A stretch of DNA of 17,692 nt from Candidatus Saccharimonadia bacterium (GTDB taxonomy: Bacteria; Patescibacteriota; Saccharimonadia; Saccharimonadales; SZUA-47): contig CALLJT010000066.1 in NCBI GenBank assembly GCA_938050265.1, positions 1-17,692 of the forward strand. Reading direction: 5' to 3'. Below are positions 7,508 to 14,623 of this stretch, piece by piece. The notes under the pieces were generated by a model. That model was not told the origin of the DNA and ran no database searches. It saw only the letters and a program-made list of their open reading frames with translations. Every line of letters begins with the position of its first letter. Within the stretch, counting starts at the first letter, position 1. A program made the translations under genes and the position numbers.

Positions 7508-7583
7508 TTACTTCTTGCGGGTAATGACTTTGATCTGTGTACCCTGCAGGTCATACGAACTTCAGTCTCGTAGTGTTGTAGAT

Positions 7584-7612
7584 TTGATATAAGTAGCGAG
7601 CGCAGATACACT
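7584..7612 (+). promoter_or_regulatory. Promoter of the HEPN gene, leaderless arrangement
   Basis: TTGATA (7584-7589), 17 nt, then TACACT (7607-7612), then 6 nt to the ATG at 7619. At standard spacing transcription would start on the A of the start codon. No Shine-Dalgarno sequence precedes the gene, which supports a leaderless mRNA. This promoter is divergent from that of mazEF; the -35 boxes are about 76 bp apart. Confidence 0.55.
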
Positions 7613-7618
7613 AAAAAC

Positions 7619-8755
7619 ATGCAGCTAATCCACTTCTTCTTCCCCCTACATGAATCCCTCGGGATCAAAGACGGGGCGATATTTGGTGAGCGCGATGGTA
7701 GAAGAAACGTGTTCGAACTCAAGGTCCATCAAGTGCGTGCGGATCAATCGCAAGTATACGACTCCTATACATCTAGGCATGCAGTAATCGACCGGATAAG
7801 AGGAGAATGGACAAGGAAAAAATTCAACATTCCGAAACACAATACAACAGTACTTCAAATATACTGTGTCGCTTCGAATCCGGAACGATGCTACCACGAT
7901 GCGCTTGCGTTCGCTCGAAGATTCCAGAAGGCCTATCACGTAGCGACAAAGAAACCTACGACCCTACTGAATGAAAAAAATACATCAAAGCTGATCCCGT
8001 ATGTGCTAACCGACATGGACTATAATTTTATCGACATAATTGCACTCATAACGCATGAGGGGTATGGCTTCGAAGACGAAGATGAGGATTATATTCCCGA
8101 AGAGACAAAAATACACATAGTTCAGATAATGAAAAACCAATACTCTGACATATTCGATGGCTTTTCTCACGTCCGCATGCAAGCCCTCGCAGCGTTCGAG
8201 AAAGGCGACTATTTAACAAGTAGCATCCTGATAGGTACCAGCTCGGAGCTACTCATCAATGAGGTCCTTCTTCTGGCGTACTTTGAAGAAAAAATTGCAA
8301 TAGAAGACGCGAAGAAAGCATTTTTCACACAAGAAAACTATCCCATAAGCATCAGCACAAGAGTCAAAGAATTCCTTCCTGAGATACTGGCAATGACGAT
8401 AGACCTCGCTGACCTTGATACGCCGATGGGCGCGTGGAAGACACATGTAGCAGACCTAAGAAATCGAACTGCACACCAAGGAAAGACGCCTACAACGCAT
8501 GAGATCACGACAGCCATCGATGTATCAATGGCGCTAGAAAAATACATCGGAGATAGACTTGCAGCCAACTTCAGCCGTTTCCCAATAACAACTACTCTAT
8601 TTGTCGGAACAGATAGCATTCCAAAAAGATCTAATACTCGCATTGAGGATGTAGCATCTCACGACATGAGAGACATGGAACGGTTCCATCAAGAATATAA
8701 GAGCTGGAAGGCAAAGCTAGCCCAATACAAACCCAAGTCTAAAGTTAAAAAATAA
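7619..8755 (+). CDS. Unrecognised 378-aa protein with HEPN-type RNase motif
   Basis: I do not recognise the family. Residues 1-110 look alpha/beta (MQLIHFFFPL, NVFELKVHQVR, TTVLQIYCVAS), 130-165 are very acidic (FEDEDEDYIPEE), and 180-310 are helical. The helical part has FEKGDYLTSSILIGTSSELL and then LRNRTAHQGKTPTTHEITTA. R281-N282-x3-H286 is the Rx4-6H motif, with Asn after the Arg, of HEPN ribonucleases, which are frequent in toxin, abortive-infection and CRISPR effector proteins. The last 55 residues are basic (ending KPKSKVKK). It is the only plus-strand gene, is divergent from mazEF, lies between direct repeats, and uses ATA and AAA codons more than its neighbours, all suggesting acquisition. 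It may act on cellular or phage RNA. The HEPN call rests on the motif and helical context only. Confidence 0.7.
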   Translation: MQLIHFFFPLHESLGIKDGAIFGERDGRRNVFELKVHQVRADQSQVYDSYTSRHAVIDRIRGEWTRKKFNIPKHNTTVLQIYCVASNPERCYHDALAFARRFQKAYHVATKKPTTLLNEKNTSKLIPYVLTDMDYNFIDIIALITHEGYGFEDEDEDYIPEETKIHIVQIMKNQYSDIFDGFSHVRMQALAAFEKGDYLTSSILIGTSSELLINEVLLLAYFEEKIAIEDAKKAFFTQENYPISISTRVKEFLPEILAMTIDLADLDTPMGAWKTHVADLRNRTAHQGKTPTTHEITTAIDVSMALEKYIGDRLAANFSRFPITTTLFVGTDSIPKRSNTRIEDVASHDMRDMERFHQEYKSWKAKLAQYKPKSKVKK

Positions 8756-8920
8756 AACTAAAACCCATAGAAAACTTTGTTCAATTGCAAGGTATCTAGC
8801 GAGGGGTGTCACCAGATCCAATTCTACTAGGTGACTATTTTGATCCGTGACGAGAAATACGACATCAAAATGGCAGTCGTTCGCTACCGTCTCGCTCGCA
8901 TACGAACCTATAGGCCTGTG
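8756..8920. other. Intergenic stretch without a recognised gene
   Basis: No supported gene. It holds the 3' flank of the HEPN gene, a GTCACC/GGTGAC dyad, and an inverted repeat: GACTATTTTGAT (8833-8844) against ATCAAAAT-GGC-AGTC (8864-8878), which pairs fully except for three extra bases. A GTG-initiated open frame from 8831 runs into repeat B and has coding-like codons (VTILIRDEKYDIKMAVV), but nothing else supports it. I see no terminator with a T-run after the HEPN gene. Confidence 0.4.
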
Positions 8921-9023
8921 GACTCAACGCTCGGAGCGTTAACAGGGGTAAAAAAATACGGATGGTGTAGAGAGTTCAGGACCTCTGTAGTATTTCATAT
9001 GTTTTTTATGCTGCAGCCCAAGC
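8921..9023. repeat. Direct repeat B (right border of the accessory patch)
   Basis: Second copy of the repeat at 6691-6794, in the same orientation and 2.2 kb away. The AACGCTCGGAGCGTT dyad and the AAATAC/GTATTT pair are unchanged. In the last hairpin CACA/TGTG of copy A becomes CATA/TATG (8996-8999 with 9007-9010), a paired change that keeps the stem, and CTGTAG/CTGCAG pairs fully with one G-U. Like copy A it lies shortly past the 3' end of a minus-strand gene (88 nt after the PD-(D/E)XK gene). The remaining bases to 9110 contain a TGGAG/CTCCA dyad and nothing else I can identify. Confidence 0.85.
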
Positions 9024-9110
9024 GCACGGTGTACTGTTTTTTTGGTACTGGAGAAACTCAAACTGAAGAAACTCCATGAGTATATACGTAGGCACAGGTG
9101 AGCGTACACT

Positions 9111-9893
9111 TTAACGTCTGCGGAGTGCCTCAAGAGTCAGCTCCGTGCGGGAGCGGGCGTAAGCGCAGTGTTCACAGGGGCCGCCCATAGCAGCTACACC
9201 GACCTGGGGGATGTCACCGTCGAGGCACTTTTTCATGCTGAGCAGCGTGTCGCCTACCCAGTCACTTGATCCGGTATATGGGAATACGTGTGTTTCGAAG
9301 TCTACTTTGTTATGAAACCCGTCACGATCCTGCGTGCCGGTAGCGTACACAAAATACCCGGTGTCGCTGACGTCGAACCCGTTTTGTCGGAGCAACCACT
9401 GGTAGACTTCCATCTGTCGACGGTACATATCCTGCCAGCCACCAACTGGACCCAGCTTTTTAACAGGCTTGGCTTTAGCGGTAGCTTTATAATCTACTAC
9501 CATTAAACTGCCTCCGTCGTCCAACCATACATCGTCTACTGCGCCAAATACATGGAAGTTAGTCGGCTCGTGTACGTGTACGACTCCGACGAAGTTTTCG
9601 CGCCAATCGTCAAGATCTTTGTGCTGGTACGGTATGGCTTTTATACCGGCGTCTTTCATCATTGGATGTGGTTCTTTTTTGGCCCGGTACACATCAAATT
9701 CTTTTTTGAACAGCTCATCAATTGCCTTGTTGATGTTGAACGGCGGACCGCTTGGTCGCTTTATCTTTAAGCGCAAATCCAACCAGAAACAGCGCGGACA
9801 TTGGGTAAACAGCTCGATTTTAGTCCTACTAACTTTAAATGGCTTGGTCTGACCAGGCTGATATGGCTGTGCGCGCTCTTTCCAGTAATTCAT
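9111..9893 (-). CDS. PD-(D/E)XK nuclease-family protein (RecB/Cas4-like)
   Basis: 260-residue single-domain member of the RecB-like PD-(D/E)XK fold, of a type common in CPR genomes. Motif I starts at SRTKIELFTQCPRCF; the active site is the Asp of GAVDDVW (120/121), Asp134 and Lys136 in MVVDYKAT, and the RecB-type motif QMEVYQWLL (Gln160, Tyr164). Two cysteine pairs, C32/C35 near the N-terminus and C240/C243 in CEHC near the C-terminus, lie where Cas4 and AddB hold a [4Fe-4S] cluster. It probably cuts or processes DNA in repair, though no cas genes or helicase are nearby, so the pathway is open. A TAGAAT hexamer ends 6 nt before the ATG and there is no ribosome-binding site. Confidence 0.85.
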   Translation of the reverse strand: MNYWKERAQPYQPGQTKPFKVSRTKIELFTQCPRCFWLDLRLKIKRPSGPPFNINKAIDELFKKEFDVYRAKKEPHPMMKDAGIKAIPYQHKDLDDWRENFVGVVHVHEPTNFHVFGAVDDVWLDDGGSLMVVDYKATAKAKPVKKLGPVGGWQDMYRRQMEVYQWLLRQNGFDVSDTGYFVYATGTQDRDGFHNKVDFETHVFPYTGSSDWVGDTLLSMKKCLDGDIPQVGVAAMGGPCEHCAYARSRTELTLEALRRR

Positions 9894-9899
9894 ATGGTA

Positions 9900-9905
9900 A
9901 TTCTA
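9900..9905 (-). promoter_or_regulatory. Putative -10 of the PD-(D/E)XK gene, leaderless arrangement
   Basis: TAGAAT on the minus strand is followed by exactly 6 nt and the ATG, so +1 would be the A of the start codon. No -35 consensus is seen at 16-18 nt. Confidence 0.4.
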
Positions 9906-9958
9906 CACGAACACCAGAGATGTTTCGGCATAAAACCAAAACTTAGATGTATCCGTGG

Positions 9959-11356
9959 CTACGATCCTGCCGGCTGGACGCTCTGGATCACTTGGTCGAG
10001 TTTGTCGCCGCTTTTTTCCCATGTAGCGGTATCTGCAACTACACCAAACAAGTGCAAGTTGACGTCTGTCCAGCCGATAAACATCTTCACTGTACCACCT
10101 GGTTCATCTGTGTTTGTGCGGGTACACGTAGCCTCGATCAGATACGCGATATCGTACCCAGCCCTCTGCTGTTCGGTTGTTTTACTACCGCTTACAGTTG
10201 GACACGAATCGCTGGCAAATAGCTTTTCAGCACTCGTAAACTGAGTTTCGAACGACTGTCGAATAGTCTCTTTGTCATTGTCCCCAAGACTGGCGTAGCG
10301 TATGCCGATAAAATCGTTGCCGAGCAGGATTCCTCGAGATGTGTCTTTGATCTCGCTGCCACCGTCTGTGAAATATATGAACTGGTCTTTGGTTGTTGAC
10401 TGAACCCATTCTTCAGGACGCATGAAACGTATCTCGTCCTGGGTGTCGCTTACCAGCGCGCCAACTCCCCCGCCTCGTGACGATAGAAAAGAAAATGCCA
10501 TGAAAGCCACCACGCCAAGCGCCAGAAGTCCAGCAACACCAACAGCGACATACTTCAACATAGTAGGACTCAATTTTGATGCAAATTTTGGACGAGCCAG
10601 TGGCGCGTATTGCTGCTGTGACTGAGGCTGCCTAGCTGGAGAAGTCATACCTGCCTGAGCACTGATAGGTGTCGCTGACTGCTGAACATACTGTTGCTGT
10701 GGGGCTACCTGTTGCGGCTGAGGAAACTGAGGCTGAGAGGATACGGCAAGGTTCGCATATTGGTTCTGCTGGGCAGCCGCCAGTGCAGGTTGTGACTGAC
10801 TACCGCCTGCGTATTGGGGCGAAAGCGGCTGGAGCGTCTTCATCCGCCCGGCTGATGGTGGTTGTTCGCGCTGCGGGCTAGCAGGCGCGGGCTGCTGTGG
10901 GGCCGGTTGTTGTGGAGCTGGCTGCTGTGGAACTGGCCGCCCACGAAACAATGGATGGTCAGCGACAGCCGGGTTCTGAGCAGGAATAGGTGTCTGCGGA
11001 CTAGACTGCGCACCAGGTGCCGCTGCCGAACCAGGCGGCTGATAGACAGGAGCACGCGTGGTCGTGGGTGGCTGTTGCGACACGCGTCCTTGCGACTGCT
11101 GCGGCTGACTGTAGCCCTGCTGTTGAGACGGCTGCTGTCCAGACTGCTGTGGGTAGTTCGCAGTCGAACCTACAGGGGTCTGCTGTGACGTATACGGGGC
11201 GCCACTGGCAAACGCAGGGTTCTGCACTTCAAACGCAGTTCGTGTCGCTGCAGTTGGCGCAGCGTAAGAAGCCTGCGCTTGCTGGTCACGATACGACTGC
11301 AATGGACCAGGAGGTGGAGCAACCCCTGTTTGTGGCTGGATGACTTGCGGTTCCAT
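9959..11356 (-). CDS. Single-pass membrane protein with a long Pro/Gln-rich N-terminal region
   Basis: Family not recognised. Residues 1-265 are low-complexity and disordered, dominated by Gln, Pro, Ala and Ser, with three tandem PAPQQ-type units at about 146-158 and few charges. One membrane helix (residues 269-292, AVGVAGLLALGVVAFMAFSF) follows the basic stretch RPKFASK, so by the positive-inside rule the Gln/Pro part is cytoplasmic. Residues 300-465 form a folded outer domain (FMRPEEWVQSTTKDQFIYFT) with two cysteines (385 and 411) that could form a disulfide. The outer domain slightly recalls PsbP-like or lipoprotein-type domains, but I cannot assign it. The gene has a credible promoter directly upstream; there is a 65-nt gap to the next gene. 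Confidence 0.8.
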   Translation of the reverse strand: MEPQVIQPQTGVAPPPGPLQSYRDQQAQASYAAPTAATRTAFEVQNPAFASGAPYTSQQTPVGSTANYPQQSGQQPSQQQGYSQPQQSQGRVSQQPPTTTRAPVYQPPGSAAAPGAQSSPQTPIPAQNPAVADHPLFRGRPVPQQPAPQQPAPQQPAPASPQREQPPSAGRMKTLQPLSPQYAGGSQSQPALAAAQQNQYANLAVSSQPQFPQPQQVAPQQQYVQQSATPISAQAGMTSPARQPQSQQQYAPLARPKFASKLSPTMLKYVAVGVAGLLALGVVAFMAFSFLSSRGGGVGALVSDTQDEIRFMRPEEWVQSTTKDQFIYFTDGGSEIKDTSRGILLGNDFIGIRYASLGDNDKETIRQSFETQFTSAEKLFASDSCPTVSGSKTTEQQRAGYDIAYLIEATCTRTNTDEPGGTVKMFIGWTDVNLHLFGVVADTATWEKSGDKLDQVIQSVQPAGS

Positions 11357-11393
11357 AATACTTGTTTATTTTGACCCACTCATATGTATTCCC

Positions 11394-11423
11394 AGTATAC
11401 ACAATCATAAGCATTTTTGTTAA
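11394..11423 (-). promoter_or_regulatory. Promoter of the Pro/Gln-rich membrane protein gene
   Basis: On the minus strand TTAACA (11418-11423) and TATACT (11394-11399) are spaced by 18 nt, each one mismatch from consensus. The predicted leader is about 31 nt. The -35 box overlaps the left target-site copy of the MITE, so the element has replaced whatever lay further upstream. Confidence 0.6.
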
Positions 11424-11427
11424 AAAT

Positions 11428-11586
11428 CCTGCGCCACACTCACTTTTCCACCATAAACGCCCCTATACTCACAACCTAGAAGTTGTTTCTTTCTCAATGA
11501 TGCTATGGCATCATCTTGAAAAGAACAAAACTTCAATCTTGTCACCCTATGAACATTTGGGTTTAGAAAAGTGAGTGCAGGTCAGG
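11428..11586. mobile_element. MITE-like element, 159 bp, with 7-bp target duplication
   Basis: The ends are 21-bp terminal inverted repeats (11428-11448 and 11566-11586, 17 of 21 matching; both begin CCTG, and the inner 12 bp ending CACTTTTC are perfect). Directly outside each lies TAAAAAT (11421-11427 and 11587-11593), a perfect 7-bp duplication. The interior is an imperfect palindrome centred within about 2 bp of the element's midpoint: ATGATGC-TATG-GCATCAT (11497-11514), extended by bulged pairing from GAAG at 11479 to CTTC at 11534. It encodes no protein. Its right end overlaps the last codons of rsmE and supplies the TGA. The transposase family is not identified. Confidence 0.82.
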
Positions 11587-12328
11587 TAAAAATCTGGCTC
11601 ACGGCAACAATTGAAGCGGTTTCTGCCCGTAGCGTGAACTGGCTACATACCTTGTACTGCATATCTGCCAGCTCAGCAAACCGGGCCTTCTCCGCATCAG
11701 ACCAGCCACCTTCTGGACCGACGAACAAAGCAGTCGGGGTGCAGTCGCCCTCGTCCTGGCGTGACAACTGACTGCTACGAGCCGTGTCTCCCGCCACCGA
11801 CTGAGGATCGTCGGGGTGCTGCTCTGCTACGACCCGTGTGTGCGATCCACCCGTCGAATCAAGGCATTCAGCAAGAGTGCTCACCGGAAGAATCTGAGGT
11901 ATGTCGCTGCGGCCGCACTGTTCCGCTGCTTCTCTGACGATCAGTTGCCACCGCTCCATTCGCTGTGCAGATACCTGTGGGCGATCACAGCGGTCGGAGA
12001 TAAGTGGCGCAAACACAGAAACACCCAGCTCTGTGGCTTTTTGGAGTACGAGTTCGTTTTTGTCTTTTTTAAGCAGGGCAAAACATAGCTGCACGTGCTG
12101 CGTGGGTACCTCCGGCTGCATATCTCTACGCTTGGTCACGGCTGCCTGTTTTTTGTCGATTGAGTCAATACGATACACCGCCTGCTGAGACTGCTCATTA
12201 AACAACACCACTTCCCTGTCAGCTCGAAACCGCAACACCCGAAACCACTGATGAACGATCGCAGCGTCGTGTATGTCCATATGGTCTTGCAACTCAACAG
12301 GCCCTATGTAAAACCGATGCTGCTTCAT
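11582..12328 (-). CDS. rsmE: 16S rRNA (uracil-1498 N3)-methyltransferase RsmE
   Basis: SPOUT-class enzyme methylating U1498 of 16S rRNA with S-adenosylmethionine. Residues 1-75 form the PUA-like RNA-binding domain (HRFYIGP, HQWFRVLRF). The knotted catalytic domain has LVLQKATELGV (93-103), REAAEQCGRSDIP, the SAM-loop LFVGPEGGWSDAEKARF (201-217) and LRAETASIVAVSQI (233-246). A polar insert at 155-197 is longer than in most members. The 248-residue length is normal. The ATG overlaps the stop of the upstream methyltransferase gene (ATGA), so the two rRNA/tRNA modification genes are coupled. The final Thr codon and stop lie in the right end of the MITE: the element was inserted at the very 3' end, apparently without harming the protein. 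Confidence 0.95.
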   Translation of the reverse strand: MKQHRFYIGPVELQDHMDIHDAAIVHQWFRVLRFRADREVVLFNEQSQQAVYRIDSIDKKQAAVTKRRDMQPEVPTQHVQLCFALLKKDKNELVLQKATELGVSVFAPLISDRCDRPQVSAQRMERWQLIVREAAEQCGRSDIPQILPVSTLAECLDSTGGSHTRVVAEQHPDDPQSVAGDTARSSQLSRQDEGDCTPTALFVGPEGGWSDAEKARFAELADMQYKVCSQFTLRAETASIVAVSQIFT

Positions 12329-13623
12329 GAGCGCACGTCCATGATGATGAGCGACTCGATATGCGGCGTGCGTGGGAAAAAGTTGAATCCTTGTGCGTGG
12401 ACAACCGCGTAAGTACCACTGAGCACCTGCACATCACGCGCTTGTGTAGCTGGGTTGCAGCTCAGATACAGTATGCGATTTGGCTTGGCGTCGAGTAGAC
12501 GCTGAACTAATTTTTTATGCATCCCTGCACGTGGTGGATCAACAATGACAGTCGTCTCACTGGTAATCAAGTCAAGGGCGTTTTCTGACGCTGCCTGCAC
12601 GACCTGGATATCGTGACCGGCAACGTTTTTCAGTGCGCTCGCCACACATGACGGATCAGACTCGACAAGCACATCGGCCCCCACAGCAACACCGATCGCC
12701 CCGACACCACTAAACATATCAACGCAGCGTCCTTCAGCTACGTACGGACGCATTACCTGCACGGCCTGCTCGAACACAGGAACATTCACCTGGAAAAACG
12801 AAGTTGCGTCGTACTGGAGATCGACACCGCACACGGTGTCAGATAATCTCACCTCACCACGCGTAGACAGTACATCCGTAGATATACTTGCCAGGCGTTC
12901 TGGGTCAGAATAGTGTACTTCCAGACCAACCGACTCAGGCATGCCAAAACATGAATCGTCCATATGCACATCCCTGGTTTTCGTGAACAATGCGCAGACA
13001 ACATGGCCTGACTGAGTCGCACGAAATACGACAGTTTTTAGATCTGATGCCCTAGTTACTCCGGTACGCGCACGATCTGCATTGAGTGCTTCTATGAACT
13101 GCTCCGCGGCCGTGTTTATCACGTCCATAGCAAGTACGCTCCCTGAGACGATCTGCTTGCCTTTACTGCCACGCACATAGTGTGCGAGGTGGATACCTTC
13201 GTCGTCGCCCCAGAACCCAAACTCCATTTTGTTGCGATACCCATGCTGCCGGGCACCGTGCATGAAATCGCGCCACTTTACGCGTACGCCTGCTCGCTCG
13301 AACGTCTCAGCGAGTATCGCTTGTTTCGATTCCTGCTCATATGCCCAGTCGACGATCTGCCACGGACTTGTCGACAAATAGCTCAATGGCTCCGCAGGCG
13401 CTATCCGGTGCGGACTAGGCTCATGGACAGTTTCGACGACAGCTTCGACGTAGGAACGCTTTTTCTTAATAATCCGTACGTCCACACGCTCGTCCGGCAA
13501 GCCGCCCCACACAAGCATAACCCGACCATCAGGGTACCGGGACTGAACCTGTCCACCGTGCACAAACTGCCCAAGGTGTGCGTTGTGTATGATTTCAGGC
13601 TGCTTGCTGCGCTTCTTACTCAC
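12325..13623 (-). CDS. TrmA/RlmC/RlmD-family (uracil-C5)-methyltransferase
   Basis: Methylates C5 of a uridine in 23S rRNA or tRNA. A TRAM-type RNA-binding domain occupies residues 15-70, then an insertion domain, then a Rossmann methyltransferase: QVN (278-280), SAM loop VDMFSGVGAIGVAV (301-314), VDPPRAG (361-367), catalytic Cys389 in YLSCNPAT, and the general base Glu423 in FPRTPHIESLI. The N-terminal cysteines that hold the [4Fe-4S] cluster of RlmD are missing (LSYLSTSPWQIVDWAYEQES), so it is a cluster-free member and the exact target cannot be told from sequence. The start is GTG, 19 nt after the preceding gene. Translationally coupled to rsmE downstream. Confidence 0.92.
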   Translation of the reverse strand: MSKKRSKQPEIIHNAHLGQFVHGGQVQSRYPDGRVMLVWGGLPDERVDVRIIKKKRSYVEAVVETVHEPSPHRIAPAEPLSYLSTSPWQIVDWAYEQESKQAILAETFERAGVRVKWRDFMHGARQHGYRNKMEFGFWGDDEGIHLAHYVRGSKGKQIVSGSVLAMDVINTAAEQFIEALNADRARTGVTRASDLKTVVFRATQSGHVVCALFTKTRDVHMDDSCFGMPESVGLEVHYSDPERLASISTDVLSTRGEVRLSDTVCGVDLQYDATSFFQVNVPVFEQAVQVMRPYVAEGRCVDMFSGVGAIGVAVGADVLVESDPSCVASALKNVAGHDIQVVQAASENALDLITSETTVIVDPPRAGMHKKLVQRLLDAKPNRILYLSCNPATQARDVQVLSGTYAVVHAQGFNFFPRTPHIESLIIMDVRS

Positions 13624-13642
13624 TACTGCCTATACGATACTT

Positions 13643-14575
13643 TTATGATGCAAGGAGGTGCCCGTAGATACTCACAGATACTGCTGCAATTGTCACAAAC
13701 GCGATAAACATCCGCGTCCATTCCACATTGTGGTATACGCGCTTTGCGGGTGGTCGAGTATAGTACGCCCTCACTGCAAGCGCTTGGGCTACAGATGCGA
13801 TTGCTACTATAGCCACTGCACGCCATGTCTGAGGACTGATATCGAGGCTTGCGTAGCGATTCTGAGCATACAGCGCGACCGCGATCAATACGCCCGGTAT
13901 GGCCGTTGATTCCACCATGACTTTCATGCCTGACCAGTTGATTTTCGAGCTGCCATGGTTTGAGCTTTCAAGGCTCCGCCAGCCGCGAATAGCGACTGCA
14001 GTGGCGAGCAGGATACTAATAAGCGATGCGATGTCGCTGACACCCACGACAAGCGCTACTGCGACAAACCCAAGTCCGCCTGCGTATTCAACCCACCGTA
14101 GCAGGCTATGTTCGTGCTGTAGTCGTCGTTCATATGCTGATCGCAGAACCGATGCACGTAGGATATAAGAAACCCCAGACATACCGAGGATGGCGGCAAT
14201 AAGCAGTCGCATATTAACGTCAAAAAGCGAACGGATTGCAGGCACAATGTCCGTCGAACCGTCTGCGTTCAAAAGCGTATCTGAAGTAGCATACCCAGCC
14301 GTGACAGAACGGAATGCGTCAGAACCCTGCGTATACACAAACACAGCTCCGGCAAGCAGCATAGCACCGAGAAGCCAGCTCCATGTGTTGAGTTGACTGT
14401 TCCTGTCTGCGATAGTTCGCGTGGTTTTCTCAGCTACTGCCTGTGTCTGCTTGACTGGTTTGGCTACTGATTTTGTTACTGGTTTCGGTGACGTTGATTT
14501 TGTTGACTGTTTTTTACTACGAGTTTTGGTTTTTGCTGTAGATTTCGCTGTAGTTGATTTCTTTGTTCTAGCCAT
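13643..14575 (-). CDS. Heliorhodopsin-like seven-helix protein lacking the retinal lysine
   Basis: Seven membrane helices are visible at about 65-83, 121-139, 160-180, 181-199, 221-239, 250-270 and 288-308. Helix 3 starts RWVEY (160-164), the heliorhodopsin motif with the Schiff-base counterion Glu; GVSDIASLISILLATAVAIRG parallels the following helix, the helix 1-2 loop is long as in that family, and the helix 7 region aligns without gaps to heliorhodopsin as I remember it. At the retinal-lysine position this protein has Ile296, and there is no Lys after residue 278; the pocket histidines of helices 1 and 2 also seem missing. So it cannot bind retinal covalently. Residues 1-42 hold 12 Lys and 2 Arg, no acidic residue, and many Ser/Thr/Ala/Pro, like a histone H1 tail; in heliorhodopsin topology this end faces the cytoplasm. 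A TATTAT hexamer precedes the ATG by 7 nt. Confidence 0.75.
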   Translation of the reverse strand: MARTKKSTTAKSTAKTKTRSKKQSTKSTSPKPVTKSVAKPVKQTQAVAEKTTRTIADRNSQLNTWSWLLGAMLLAGAVFVYTQGSDAFRSVTAGYATSDTLLNADGSTDIVPAIRSLFDVNMRLLIAAILGMSGVSYILRASVLRSAYERRLQHEHSLLRWVEYAGGLGFVAVALVVGVSDIASLISILLATAVAIRGWRSLESSNHGSSKINWSGMKVMVESTAIPGVLIAVALYAQNRYASLDISPQTWRAVAIVAIASVAQALAVRAYYTRPPAKRVYHNVEWTRMFIAFVTIAAVSVSIYGHLLAS

Positions 14576-14582
14576 GCCAACA

Positions 14583-14588
14583 ATAATA
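14583..14588 (-). promoter_or_regulatory. Putative -10 of the heliorhodopsin-like gene
   Basis: TATTAT on the minus strand, 7 nt before the ATG, with no ribosome-binding site. There is no consensus -35. It lies in the 48-nt gap after the pilX-like gene, so read-through from the pilin operon is also possible. Confidence 0.35.
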
Positions 14589-14623
14589 CCATAGTACCTG
14601 TGGATCAGGCGCGAATTGTACGC

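Noticed and set aside
6691..9023. Integron attC sites at the direct repeats (ACTYAAC matches RYYYAAC; GTTRAGT matches GTTRRRY on the other strand)
   Set aside because: The partner core site is missing at the other end of each repeat, and no integrase gene is visible.
8831..9079. A conserved small protein encoded by the repeats (LGALTGVKKYGW on the plus strand)
   Set aside because: Between copies most changes are non-synonymous and a 1-nt indel shifts the frame, with no ribosome-binding site in phase. The minus-strand reading (RGPELS...FFYPC) is better preserved but lacks a start in copy A.
9111..9893. Cas4 of a CRISPR system
   Set aside because: No repeat-spacer array or other cas gene is in the window, and similar stand-alone proteins are common in CPR genomes.
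10669..11343. Long open frames opposite the Pro/Gln-rich gene
   Set aside because: They are by-products of the CAG/CCA-rich sequence: low-complexity Leu/Arg/Ala translations with no start signals.
11428..11586. A structured non-coding RNA or terminator after rsmE instead of a mobile element
   Set aside because: The structure is real, but the perfect 7-bp duplication exactly outside the inverted ends and the symmetric interior fit a MITE better. The two roles are not exclusive.
13590..13642. Leaderless promoter for the RlmD-like gene (TATAGG 5 nt before GTG)
   Set aside because: The hexamer is poor and the gene is only 19 nt behind the previous stop, so read-through is simpler.
13643..14575. 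Functional light-driven pump or sensor
   Set aside because: There is no lysine in helix 7 for the retinal Schiff base, and the pocket histidines are absent.
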